Source: Bacteroidales bacterium
GTDB lineage: Bacteria; Bacteroidota; Bacteroidia; Bacteroidales; JAIPAP01
Assembly: GCA_021740045.1 (NCBI GenBank)
Contig: JAIPAP010000012.1
Span: 1-48,558 of the forward strand
Length of the DNA: 48,558 bases
Direction of reading: 5' to 3'
Under the pieces are notes generated by a model. That model did no database searches. It was not told where the DNA came from and saw only the letters and a program-made list of their open reading frames with translations. Shown piece by piece: positions 7,970-17,644 of this stretch (positions are counted from its first letter, which is position 1; each line of letters begins with the position of its first letter). Both the position numbers and the translations under genes were made by a program.

Positions 7970-10900
7970 ATGAAAACAATTGTATTATTTTTCATGAGCT
8001 TGCTGTGGGGGTTATTCTCCATTGCACAAACGGGGAGTTGGACGGTTTACGACATTTCCAATTCCGATCTTCCTTCGAATAAGATTGAATCGCTGGCCTT
8101 TAATGCTGATGGCACCTGGATAGGAACCTATGAAGGGGGCGTTGCGTTCTTTGACGGAACAACCTGGACCATCTATAGTTCGACGAATTCTGATCTTCCA
8201 ATCGACCGTGTATTATCCATTGCCATAAACGGTGATGACAAATGGTTTGGAACCGGGTGGGGATTAGCCAATCTGGATGCCGCCGGGGATTGGACGGTTT
8301 ATCACACTTCCGGCGGCCTTCCGCAGGAATATGTCTCCGCCCTTAAATTCGATGGCAGTGGTGACCTGCTGGTCGGAACCGGTGGAGGTGGCCTGGCAAA
8401 ATATGATATTGCCAGCGATACCTGGACCACGCTACTTTCCGGTCAAAATGTTACCGATATTGACATCGACAGTGGAGGCGACCTTTGGATTTCGACCTAC
8501 ACCAATGGTGTGTATTACCTGGAGCCTGACGGTACCGAACTGGGACATTATACCTCCACCAATTCGGACCTGCCCCATAACCGGGTACTGGCTATTGCCG
8601 TGGATGGCAGTGACAACAAATGGATAGGCTGCCATTGGCATGGTGCAGCAAAACTGGCCTCGGATAACTCCACCTGGACAGTATACAACGAAACCAACAG
8701 CGATTTGCCCGACAACAAAGTGAACAGCATCGATATGGACAGCGACACCTGGTTTGCCACTGATGATGGCCTTGCTGAGTTTGACGGCTCTAACTGGACC
8801 ATATATAACACCGGCAATTCCACCATTCCCAGCAACCTGGTAGAGGTGATCAGAATCGACTCCGGTGGCGACAAATGGGCAGGAACCTGGGGCGGCGGCC
8901 TGGCCGAATATGAAGTCCTCAGCGACGATCTGGGCATAACGGCAATTTCTTCCCCATCATCAGGCGTAGGGCTTACGGCTAATGAAACAGTAACGGTTAC
9001 CATTACCAACTTTGGCAATAATGCCCAGGCCGGTTTTGATGTTTCGTATACCATCGATGGTGGGGCAGCGGTAACCGAAAATGTGGCCGGGCCCATTGCA
9101 TCAGGAGCTACCCTGGATTATAGCTTCACAACCACTGCCGATCTTTCGGAATATGCCACCTATTCCATTGAGGCCTACACCGAACTGGCCGGCGATGAAA
9201 ACAGCGCAAATGACGATCATACCGTTTCAGTAACCAACACACCACCCGCTCCTGCTTTAACAGGTGCCGCACAAGACGGTTATGACATCGATTTAACCTG
9301 GGATGCCTGGGCCGGAAGCGGTTCCATCGATCATTTTAAGGTTTATCGCGACGGTGTTGAAATCGGTACAGCGGGGGCCGGAACAACAGGCTATACGGAT
9401 GATGACGATTTTACCGGTGGTGTTACCTATGAGTATTACATCACTGCCGTGAAAGGCTCACTGGAATCGGGGCATTCCGATACGCTTTCGGCAACATACC
9501 AACTTTACTACTGCGAGCCTGCTTTTAATGACCCTATGCCCCGCGAACATTACATCGATTCGGTGGGGTTTGTTGGAATTCATCATTATTATACCGGGCT
9601 TACCGGATCAGGAACTGATTATTATAACGATTATACAGATACACATGCTACTGAACTTATTCGCGGTAACACCTACACTCTCGAAGTTTATTACAAACAG
9701 GAAAGCGGAGCCGATAATGCGGACGAATACGGTGTTTGGTTCGACTGGGATGCCGACGGAAGTTTTACCGGTGCAGCCGATTCGGCCTATACCGGCTCGT
9801 TGGATATGACCGGCGATTCATCACTACTCACCCTAATGGTAAATGTTCCGGCCAATGCAACTATAGCACAAACCCACATGCGGGTTATAAACATTGCTGT
9901 GGACGGCACGCCCATCGATCCATGCGGTGATTATACCGCTGGCGCCAATGTATCTTCCGGCGAAGCAGAAGACTATGCACTGAACATTGTAGATGCTCCC
10001 TCAACCACCCACTGGGATTTCGATGGCGGTAACCCGGCCGATCCCACCTATACCATCTATTTCCAGGATGCCACCCTGGATGGCACCAACCTGATGCCGT
10101 ATGATGAAATAGCCGTATATGATAACGACACCTTGGTTGGTGTGATGCAACTTACCCAGGTTTGCACCGATGACAACTGGAGTGAAAATGTATTGATTGC
10201 CTTCAGCACCATCGACGAAACCGGCGACGGTTATACCCCCGGAAACGATGTGATCTTTAAATGCTGGGACTTCAGCGAGGGTGAAGAACACACCCTGAAT
10301 GAGATCACTTACCTCGATCCGGCCGGCGATGCCTGGACCAGCTCAGTGTTCCCATCGGGCGACGGCGAGTACAGCATTATTGAGTCCGATTTTTACAACA
10401 CCCATTTTGATTTTGTGGGCGGAAACGAAAGTGAGAACACCTGGACCATCTACATTTGGGATGCCGAGATCGATGATGCGAATATTGAGCAGTATGATGA
10501 GGTTGCCATTTTTGACGGCAGCAAAATGGTGGGGCACCTTAAGCTTTTGGGGGCTTTTAGTGAAAACACCACCAATCATGCTTTAACAGCCTATCATAAG
10601 TTAATAGATGGAACCACTGGGTACACCTCCGAAAATCCGGTTATTTATAAACTTTGGGATTACAGCGCCGGAGAGGAAGTCATCTATTACACCCTTGACA
10701 CGCATGCCGAGAATCCCGGCACGGATTACATGGATGAAGTCTTCCCGTCCGGCGACGGGGAAGTGAGTTACCACATGATCGACGCCACCAGCACTGGTAA
10801 CATCGATACCCAAACCATCAACCTGGAATCCGGCTATCAATTTGCCTCCACCTATATCAATCCCTTTGATCCGCAGGATTATGATGAAATCATTTCGGAT

Positions 10901-12682
10901 ATACTGAATGCCAACAGCTTGCAATTTGTACGAAACGACAACGGAAATATGCTGCATAAGATCGGCCCCAGCTGGATCAACAATATCGGCGACTGGATCA
11001 CCACCGAAGGTTATCTTTATAAGATGTACAGCAACGACGTGGTTACGGTGAACGGTACTGCCGTTGATCCCACCAGTACGGATGTTCCGGTGGATGAAGG
11101 CTATTCCTTTATCAGTTATTTGCGAAATTCGCAAATGGATGCTTTAACAGCCTTTGGAAATGATGCTGACGGCGTTTCAGATACTTATGATGATTTGCTG
11201 GATGATGACACCGAATTCATCCGTGATTCCGATGGCAGCATCCTGCACAAGATCGGCGCCACCTGGGTCAATGGTATCGGTAACCTGGTGCCGGGCGAGG
11301 GCTATCTGGTTAAACGCTCGGCCATAGCGCCGTCATCGGATTCTTCCCTGTATTTTGACGGAAGCGATGATTACATGAACCTGGGTGATATTGATGAGCT
11401 GAACGGCACATCGGCATTTACCATCTCTTTCTGGATGAAGGATGATGATAACTCAGCCTCCGACCGCCTGTTCCATAAACTTGGCGACAATACACTTTCC
11501 CAGGATATATCCTTAGCCACCCATACGGATGAATTTTATGTAGAAATCGGTAACGGCGATAACAGCTTTGGTTATTGGGATGATTATGCTACTACCCTAA
11601 GCTCGGGAACATGGTTCCATGTAGCTACCGTTTTTGACGGTTCACAGGCTACCAACGATGAGCGGCTAAAGCTTTATATCAACGGTTCGGAAGTAACCCT
11701 CACTTATAGCGGAACCATTCCTGCCACCACTTATGATCTGAGCGGAAAAGATGTTTTTGTTTCCTATCCCGACGGGGCTTGGTATTACGGCGGTTACCTG
11801 GATGAGATGCGCGTATGGAACACCGCCCGTACGGAAACGCAAATTAATAACGATATGGTTTCCTCACTCAATGGTAATGAGCCGGGTTTGGCAGGTTACT
11901 GGAAGCTGGATGACGGCTCCGGAACAACCGCCACGGACGAAACTTCCAACGGTTACGACGGAAGCATTACCGGCGCCACTTGGGACGGTGATACTCCCTC
12001 CACGAGTATTAACTTCCAATACCCAGCCAATACCAAATCGATCGTTAGCAGCGTGGTTCGGAATCAGCCGCAGCACTTTATTTTTAAAGGCGGAAACCCG
12101 GCCGATCCGGTTTACACCATTTACATCCAACCCGGCAACGACGTTCAGCCCGGCGATGAAGTAGCGGCCTTTGCCGGTGGCAAACTGGTTGGTTCCACGG
12201 TGATCTATTCCGAAGAAGCCTACGACAACGCCATAGCTGCTTTCAGCACCCTGAATGCAGGAGATGGTTATGAAGCCGGAGATGAACTGAGACTGCATCA
12301 CTGGGATCACCAAACCGGTGAGATCAGTACGCTTTATTACCAAATGAGCGATGTTTATGAAGAGGCCTATACCGGCAGCGCCTACCCTGAAACCGACGGG
12401 GAATACAGCATAGCCAAGGTCACCAAAACGGCAGCTATGGAAAAAGCAGAGGAAGCAAGCTTTACCATGTACCCCAATCCGGCAAGGGATAAGATTTTCA
12501 TCAACAGCAATGTAAACATTGATGAAGTCCAAATTTACAACACTGTTGGAAAGCTGGTGATGCAGCAGCGTATTGGTGAAAACCAAACCAGCATCAAGCT
12601 GCATACCTTAACCGATGGGCTTTACATCGTCCAGATTACTTCATCGGATAAAATCATCACCAAAAAGTTGATTGTGAAATAG
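7970..12682 (+). CDS. Giant multidomain secreted protein, T9SS cargo
   Basis: The 1570-residue protein starts at ATG 7970 (signal peptide MKTIVLFFMSLLWGLFSIAQ). The open frame extends to a TTG at 7871, but that lies at the predicted transcription start. Domains in order: a beta-propeller of repeated LWISTYTNGV/WIGCHWHG-type blades (about 24-319); a CARDB-like domain (319-424); fibronectin type III (424-513); a GEVED-type domain with EYGVWFDWDADG (515-674); two copies of a module of about 125 residues (680-807, 811-934); a module with two KIGxxWxNxIG repeats (944-1119) also found in the FISUMP protein of this window; a LamG/concanavalin-like domain (1122-1346); a third copy of the 125-residue module (1367-1486); and a T9SS sorting domain from SFTMYPNPARDKI to KKLIVK. 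It is exported across the outer membrane and probably cell-attached, with a likely binding or adhesive role. No catalytic site is seen. Confidence 0.85.
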   Translation: MKTIVLFFMSLLWGLFSIAQTGSWTVYDISNSDLPSNKIESLAFNADGTWIGTYEGGVAFFDGTTWTIYSSTNSDLPIDRVLSIAINGDDKWFGTGWGLANLDAAGDWTVYHTSGGLPQEYVSALKFDGSGDLLVGTGGGGLAKYDIASDTWTTLLSGQNVTDIDIDSGGDLWISTYTNGVYYLEPDGTELGHYTSTNSDLPHNRVLAIAVDGSDNKWIGCHWHGAAKLASDNSTWTVYNETNSDLPDNKVNSIDMDSDTWFATDDGLAEFDGSNWTIYNTGNSTIPSNLVEVIRIDSGGDKWAGTWGGGLAEYEVLSDDLGITAISSPSSGVGLTANETVTVTITNFGNNAQAGFDVSYTIDGGAAVTENVAGPIASGATLDYSFTTTADLSEYATYSIEAYTELAGDENSANDDHTVSVTNTPPAPALTGAAQDGYDIDLTWDAWAGSGSIDHFKVYRDGVEIGTAGAGTTGYTDDDDFTGGVTYEYYITAVKGSLESGHSDTLSATYQLYYCEPAFNDPMPREHYIDSVGFVGIHHYYTGLTGSGTDYYNDYTDTHATELIRGNTYTLEVYYKQESGADNADEYGVWFDWDADGSFTGAADSAYTGSLDMTGDSSLLTLMVNVPANATIAQTHMRVINIAVDGTPIDPCGDYTAGANVSSGEAEDYALNIVDAPSTTHWDFDGGNPADPTYTIYFQDATLDGTNLMPYDEIAVYDNDTLVGVMQLTQVCTDDNWSENVLIAFSTIDETGDGYTPGNDVIFKCWDFSEGEEHTLNEITYLDPAGDAWTSSVFPSGDGEYSIIESDFYNTHFDFVGGNESENTWTIYIWDAEIDDANIEQYDEVAIFDGSKMVGHLKLLGAFSENTTNHALTAYHKLIDGTTGYTSENPVIYKLWDYSAGEEVIYYTLDTHAENPGTDYMDEVFPSGDGEVSYHMIDATSTGNIDTQTINLESGYQFASTYINPFDPQDYDEIISDILNANSLQFVRNDNGNMLHKIGPSWINNIGDWITTEGYLYKMYSNDVVTVNGTAVDPTSTDVPVDEGYSFISYLRNSQMDALTAFGNDADGVSDTYDDLLDDDTEFIRDSDGSILHKIGATWVNGIGNLVPGEGYLVKRSAIAPSSDSSLYFDGSDDYMNLGDIDELNGTSAFTISFWMKDDDNSASDRLFHKLGDNTLSQDISLATHTDEFYVEIGNGDNSFGYWDDYATTLSSGTWFHVATVFDGSQATNDERLKLYINGSEVTLTYSGTIPATTYDLSGKDVFVSYPDGAWYYGGYLDEMRVWNTARTETQINNDMVSSLNGNEPGLAGYWKLDDGSGTTATDETSNGYDGSITGATWDGDTPSTSINFQYPANTKSIVSSVVRNQPQHFIFKGGNPADPVYTIYIQPGNDVQPGDEVAAFAGGKLVGSTVIYSEEAYDNAIAAFSTLNAGDGYEAGDELRLHHWDHQTGEISTLYYQMSDVYEEAYTGSAYPETDGEYSIAKVTKTAAMEKAEEASFTMYPNPARDKIFINSNVNIDEVQIYNTVGKLVMQQRIGENQTSIKLHTLTDGLYIVQITSSDKIITKKLIVK

Positions 12683-12707
12683 AAGCTTTGTTCTGTCAAT
12701 ACCAAAC

Positions 12708-12740
12708 GGGCATCTCTGCATGGCAGGGATGCCCTTTTTT
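12708..12740 (+). terminator. Strong rho-independent terminator
   Basis: A 12-bp stem (12708-12719 with 12723-12734, one T-G pair), loop ATG, then six T. It lies 25 bases after the stop of the T9SS protein gene. Confidence 0.92.
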
Positions 12741-12995
12741 GTTAGAGGGTAGAGAGTAGACGGTAGAAAATTGAAGATAGATAATAGATGAGCTTTGCAA
12801 CAGGGAATTATTCAATCTGCTATGCGGCATAGGGAATAGCGTGATCATAGAATGTATTGTATATAGCACGTAGTAAGGCCATTCATTAAGCATGTGACAA
12901 AATATGTAATTTATGTATCATTTGGATGATTTTTGTCAGCGATTAAACATAATTAGAGGTTTTTATTCTTTATTGATGATGAACATGAGATAAGT
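12741..12995. other. Gene-free spacer with a degenerate heptamer tract
   Basis: No gene seen. Near 12745-12768 the sequence GGGTAGAGAGTAGACGGTAG is the reverse complement of the CTACCCT/CTACCTT heptamer pattern at 17603-17644, so the same low-complexity repeat family occurs on the other side of the nuclease-NTPase gene. Confidence 0.45.
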
Positions 12996-13213
12996 ATGGA
13001 GAACTACAGGTATATATCAGAACTCATGAAGATACTTCATCCACTTGATAAAAGCACTAAGCTTGAGATCATTTCCAGATTATCCAACGACCTTAAATCA
13101 GATCTACTGGGAAAAAATTGATAAAAGCAAGCTATTGCATCAACTATATGGTTATTGGGATGATATGATGAAACGGTGTTAGAAGAAACAATAAACGCTT
13201 GAACAATTTCTAA
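12996..13213 (+). pseudogene. Broken type II antitoxin-like gene
   Basis: ATG 12996 opens a 41-codon frame whose core YISELMKILHPLDKSTKLEI resembles the conserved N-terminus of a small Bacteroidota antitoxin family (recalled pattern: YRYIAELxKILHPLDxxTKLELI) that usually sits before a PIN-domain toxin. After the stop at 13121 the homologous pattern continues in a second frame as LLHQLYGYWDDM (about 13132-13167) and in a third frame as RNNKRLNNF ending at 13213, matching the expected xTNRxIExF tail. At least two frameshifts therefore separate pieces of one gene. No toxin gene follows; the nuclease-NTPase gene does. Confidence 0.6.
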
Positions 13214-13402
13214 AAAAGTATATTAGTTTTTAACAATGATGAATGAAAGAATCTCCGAAAAATGGACAAAAACGGAGTATAGAAAACACATTGGATAAAT
13301 TTAATTGGTTTCACTATTTTCAAAATTACATTATTTATCGTATCTTAGCAAAATAGATTATAATCCTATAAAAGGAGAGGTTTAGATAAAAAATATTCAC
13401 TT

Positions 13403-16400
13403 TTGAAACTTTTAGAGATTACCGGAGATGATGTTGCCAAACTTAATGATAAACAATTAAGGGAACTTCTTGGATTATTATGCGAAGCTGATTATCGAGT
13501 GGCTAGCCTTACCACCAGGGGCATACGATGGGGAGGCCATCAGGATGCAAAAGATGGGGGATTAGATGTTGTAGTACAAAGTAATTTTGACCCTCCTGAT
13601 TCAAGCTTTATTCCAAGTAAATCCACAGGATTTCAGATAAAAATATCCGATATGCCTCGTCATAAGATTTTAAAAGAGATGAGGCCAAATAATCAACTTA
13701 GACCAGAAATAAAACAACTTATCAAGGAAAAGGGAGCTTATGTTATAGTAAGCTCTAAAAGCTCGAATACTAATACAGCCCTAAATAACAGGCTTGGTGC
13801 AATGGAAGAAGCAATTCAAAATGAAAATGACTGGAATAAGTTGACTTTGGACTTTTATGGATGTGATAGAATTGCTTCATGGCTTAGGTTTCACCCTTCA
13901 TTAGTTTTTTGGTTACGGAATAAGATAAATAAGAGTCTAGATGGGTGGTTGCCATATGATAATTGGGCTCAGTGTCCCGGAGGTGCTAATGAGAATTATT
14001 TACTAGATGATCAATTTAGGCTTATGGAGATGTCATCAAAAGACTTCTCATCATATTCAGTAAGAGATGGCCTTTATAATTTATGTTTAATCCTTTCGAT
14101 TCCCGGAAATTCAATTCGTTTAACAGGTTTATCTGGTGTGGGAAAAACAAGGTTGGTTCAGGCCTTGTTTGATAACAATCTAGTGAATAATGCTTTAAAT
14201 TCAAGCCAAGCGATATATACGGATATATCCTTTAATCCGTATCCAACACCAACTAATTTAGCAAACCAGCTTATAAATGAAAAGTCAAGAGCTATTCTTA
14301 TTGTGGATAATTGTAAGCCAGAATTGCACAATCAGCTAACAAAAATATGTACTAAAGAAAATAGTGTGCTGAGTTTAATAACTGTTGAATATGATATACG
14401 TGATAATGATTTGCCTGAAGACACCCAGTGTTTTAAGCTTGAGCCAGCCAGTGTAGAAGTCATAAAGAATATATTAAGAATCCAAAATAAACAAATAGGT
14501 CAGATAAATGAGCAAATCATCGCCAAACATTCTGGAGGAAACGCTAAAATTGCATTGGCACTTGCAAAAACTCTGCAAATTGGTGAAACCTTATCTGATA
14601 TAAAGGATAACCTGTTATTTGAAAGACTTTTCTATCAAGGAAATGAAAAGTCTGAATCTCTTTTGCAATCTGCTGAGGCTTGTTCCTTAGTATACTCCTT
14701 TAATGGAGAAGAAACAATATCAGAAAAGTCTGAACTTAAGGTTTTAGGAGAATTAATTGACAAAAGCTGCCCAAATCTTTATACTGATGTAGCCGTCTTA
14801 ATTCAAAGGGATTTGATACAAACACGAGGTAAATGGAGAGCAATTTTACCGGAAGCAATTGCAAATTGGCTTGCAAAAAGAGCACTTAATAAAATTCCAA
14901 AGGATCGAATCTATAGCACATTTTTAAAAACAGGCTCTGAACGTTTATTGAAATCCTTTTCTCGTCGTCTAGGAAACCTCCATGATTCTAAAATAGCAGT
15001 TGACATTGTTAGTGATTGGCTCTCTATAGGCGGTATTATAGGAAAATCTATAACTAATCTCAGCCGCCTAGAAATTGATGTTTTACGGAATATCGCTCCC
15101 GTTTGCCCACAAAAAACACTCGAAATAATTGAGCATGCAGCTAATGGCATAGGTGGGAGTCAATTTACTTCAAGAATAAACCCGTATCACCGTGAATTTA
15201 CAACAATATTAAGACATATTGCATATGAAGAAAAATATTTCGAGAGAGGTGTGTCATTAATATGTCGATTTGCAATCACTGAAAAGATTGGAGAAACATA
15301 TAATTCCATCCGTGACTTACTTAAATCACTTTTTTATATCTATCTTTCAGGTTCACATGCAAAACCTAGTATAAGGGCAAAATTCATTGAAAAGCTAATC
15401 TTTTCGGAAGATAATGAGAAAACAACTATAGGTCTCTCTTTGCTTGAAGCATCCTTAGAATATGGACATTTCAGTTCCCTTTATAGACATGAGTTTGGTG
15501 CTAGGCCAAGAAATTTTGGTTATGAACCAAGATCGCTTTCAGAAATTCAAGAATGGTTTGGACCATTTATTACTTTATGTACAACTGTGGCAATTTTAGA
15601 TCAGTTCCCCTCTCGTAAAGCTAGGAAAATGCTTGCTGATAAATTGCCCAATTTATGGACAAGAGCGGGCTTATATGATATTATTGAAAGATCCATGAAT
15701 CAAATTCTAAAAAAGCACTCATGGCATGAAGGGTGGATTTCAATCCAATATATGATTGAAAGGGATATTGATCAACATGAAAAAGATGTTAAAGAAAGAC
15801 TTCATAGACTTGAGGAAAAATTAAGACCTAAAACTCTTTTGGAAAAATCCAGGATATTTACACTGGCAGATGCAAGGTACAGAATTTCTCTAAAAGCAGA
15901 ATTAGGAGATAGTGCAGATTCTATCGAAGATATAGATAAACCCTATGAAACTACCCGTAGGCTTGGTTTTAAGGTTGCCAAAAATTTGGAAGTATTGCAA
16001 TCTCTCTTACCTGATTTAATCATTAATAACGAAAAAATTTCAAATCATCATAGGCTATACGTTTTTGGGCAAGGACTTGCAGCGGGTGCAAAAGAGCCAA
16101 GTAAAATTTGGAAAAATATTTGTAAAGCTCTCGAAGGAGTATCAAGAGAAAAATGGAATCTTTTCCTATTTACGGGGTTCTTATCTGCCTTTCATAAAAA
16201 GAATAAAAGAACTTATGATAAAATATTGGATTCAATAGTTGAAGATAAATTGCTAAGAGAACAGTATCCTTTATTTGAAGCATCTGCTCCTATTGATAAA
16301 GCGGGTGTTAATCGTTTATTTAAAGCGTTGAAAGTCGGCAAGGCAGATGTTAGAACTTATCTTCACATAGGCAGTGGTGCTCATGAAACCATTAGTAGCG

Positions 16401-17257
16401 ATGATTTAGCCAAAATCCTTCATGAAATATTAAAAAGTGAAAACGGTTCCAATATTACTTTGGGAATTTTGTCATCTAGATTTTACAACCTTGACAAAAA
16501 TCCAAGTCGAATTAATAACAAACTCATAAAAGTAGCTCAAAAAGCGTTGGAAAACTTTCGTTTTAAGGAAATAAGGGGAAGTAGGTTAATCGATGATCAT
16601 GATTTACATTATGTGGCAAAATATGCCTTAGTTGGAAAAGAAGGAGCAAATATTGCTTCTAAACTATGTAGGAATTTCATGATTAAATTTAAAGAAGAAT
16701 ATAGCTTTAAGGATGATTACCCTGAATTACTATCAGCAATTGCTAGGCAGCAGCCCATTTCTTTTTTAAATGAGGTTTTATCTCATGAACAAATAGGAGA
16801 TTATCCATTTAACATTCTTACAAGAAAATCTGAAAACATCTCAAAGCCCATTGATTCTATTCCAGATTTTGTAATAATAGAATGGTGTGAACAAAATCCT
16901 CATCGAAGATATGTGCTAATAAGCTCCTTAATTCAGACATACTACAGAAATAAAGACAATAACAGCTTTACTTGGAAATCAATTGTACTTAAAATTATTA
17001 GCCAGGCACCTAATCTTGGAGAGGTTTTCAATGAACTTGCAGATTCCATATCACCTTGGGTGTGCCATGGTTCACGAGCAGCTGCTTTAGAAAAGAGACT
17101 GGTATTATTTGAGAGCCTGTATAATCATAATAACACTAAAGTAAGAAACTGGGCTCTGAGTGAACACGAAAAAATGCAGGAAAAAATTACCAAACTTCGA
17201 GAAATGGAGAAAATGCGGGAGATTGAAATGAAAGAACGTAATGAAAGTTTCGAATGA
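13403..17257 (+). CDS. PD-(D/E)XK nuclease-STAND-like NTPase, probable antiphage defence protein
   Basis: The 1284-residue product has three parts. Residues 1-190 look like a restriction-endonuclease-type PD-(D/E)XK fold: Glu28 in LLCEADY, Asp55 in DGGLDVVVQ, and Gln78-x-Lys80 in GFQIKISD, followed by GAYVIVSS and DFYGCDRIASWLRFHP, a pairing seen in Mrr/Cap4-like effector nucleases. Residues about 200-400 hold a P-loop NTPase: Walker A GLSGVGKT (242-249), Walker B RAILIVDN (Asp302), and HSGGNAKIALALA, typical of STAND/AP-ATPases. Residues about 430-1284 are all-alpha and repeat-like, as in sensor arms. No transmembrane helix is seen. The start is uncertain: TTG 13403 is the only likely in-frame start near the N-terminus, yet AAAGGAGAGG (13371-13380) is rather far upstream. 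A possible -7 box TATCTTAG is at 13341. The gene is clearly AT-richer than its neighbours, which suggests transfer. Function is inferred from architecture. Confidence 0.75.
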   Translation: MKLLEITGDDVAKLNDKQLRELLGLLCEADYRVASLTTRGIRWGGHQDAKDGGLDVVVQSNFDPPDSSFIPSKSTGFQIKISDMPRHKILKEMRPNNQLRPEIKQLIKEKGAYVIVSSKSSNTNTALNNRLGAMEEAIQNENDWNKLTLDFYGCDRIASWLRFHPSLVFWLRNKINKSLDGWLPYDNWAQCPGGANENYLLDDQFRLMEMSSKDFSSYSVRDGLYNLCLILSIPGNSIRLTGLSGVGKTRLVQALFDNNLVNNALNSSQAIYTDISFNPYPTPTNLANQLINEKSRAILIVDNCKPELHNQLTKICTKENSVLSLITVEYDIRDNDLPEDTQCFKLEPASVEVIKNILRIQNKQIGQINEQIIAKHSGGNAKIALALAKTLQIGETLSDIKDNLLFERLFYQGNEKSESLLQSAEACSLVYSFNGEETISEKSELKVLGELIDKSCPNLYTDVAVLIQRDLIQTRGKWRAILPEAIANWLAKRALNKIPKDRIYSTFLKTGSERLLKSFSRRLGNLHDSKIAVDIVSDWLSIGGIIGKSITNLSRLEIDVLRNIAPVCPQKTLEIIEHAANGIGGSQFTSRINPYHREFTTILRHIAYEEKYFERGVSLICRFAITEKIGETYNSIRDLLKSLFYIYLSGSHAKPSIRAKFIEKLIFSEDNEKTTIGLSLLEASLEYGHFSSLYRHEFGARPRNFGYEPRSLSEIQEWFGPFITLCTTVAILDQFPSRKARKMLADKLPNLWTRAGLYDIIERSMNQILKKHSWHEGWISIQYMIERDIDQHEKDVKERLHRLEEKLRPKTLLEKSRIFTLADARYRISLKAELGDSADSIEDIDKPYETTRRLGFKVAKNLEVLQSLLPDLIINNEKISNHHRLYVFGQGLAAGAKEPSKIWKNICKALEGVSREKWNLFLFTGFLSAFHKKNKRTYDKILDSIVEDKLLREQYPLFEASAPIDKAGVNRLFKALKVGKADVRTYLHIGSGAHETISSDDLAKILHEILKSENGSNITLGILSSRFYNLDKNPSRINNKLIKVAQKALENFRFKEIRGSRLIDDHDLHYVAKYALVGKEGANIASKLCRNFMIKFKEEYSFKDDYPELLSAIARQQPISFLNEVLSHEQIGDYPFNILTRKSENISKPIDSIPDFVIIEWCEQNPHRRYVLISSLIQTYYRNKDNNSFTWKSIVLKIISQAPNLGEVFNELADSISPWVCHGSRAAALEKRLVLFESLYNHNNTKVRNWALSEHEKMQEKITKLREMEKMREIEMKERNESFE

Positions 17258-17328
17258 TTATAGTGGTGTCCTTGTATAGATAGTTCATTGTAAAGACCCC
17301 CCAAAAACCTTCACTTTGCTTCAACCTA

Positions 17329-17356
17329 ATGAAAAGAAAAACATCTTTCTTTTCAT
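17329..17356 (+). terminator. Inverted repeat after the nuclease-NTPase gene
   Basis: Perfect 11-bp arms ATGAAAAGAAA (17329-17339) and TTTCTTTTCAT (17346-17356) with a 6-base loop, 72 bases after the stop codon. There is no T-run after the stem, so termination is possible but not certain. Confidence 0.4.
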
Positions 17357-17461
17357 GATCACACAATCGATCAATCCCTATATTTATTAAGCATTTTCAT
17401 TATCAACAATTTTTAGGGTTTACGTAGGGATTCTGTAAAGCTATTTCATAGGGTGCAAGTA

Positions 17462-17566
17462 CTCCATGCTCCGCACTCTATGCTCTATGCTCCATGCTCT
17501 CTGCTCCATGCTCTCTGCTCCATGCTCTCTGCTCCATGCTCTCTGCTCTATGCTCTCTGCTCCATG
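17462..17566 (+). repeat. Heptanucleotide tandem repeat, 15 units
   Basis: Fifteen consecutive 7-base units of the form CTCCATG, CTCTCTG or CTCTATG (one CTCCGCA). In the middle CTCCATG and CTCTCTG alternate, giving a 14-base higher-order period repeated four times. All three frames stay open because a 7-base unit cycles frames, but the encoded peptide is an artefact. Confidence 0.95.
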
Positions 17567-17602
17567 CCTTTCTAAAGAAATAACCCCTAAGAGATTCAAG
17601 GG

Positions 17603-17644
17603 CTACCCTCTACCTTCTACCTTCTACTTTCTACTTTCTACCCA
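17603..17644 (+). repeat. Second heptamer tract (CTACCTT/CTACTTT)
   Basis: Six units: CTACCCT, CTACCTT twice, CTACTTT twice, CTACCCA. It has the same 7-base period as the tract 37 bases upstream but a different unit. Confidence 0.85.

Noticed and set aside
17462-17566. Regularly spaced repeats resembling a CRISPR array
   Set aside because: The units are 7 bases and directly abutting, without spacers, and no cas gene is near.
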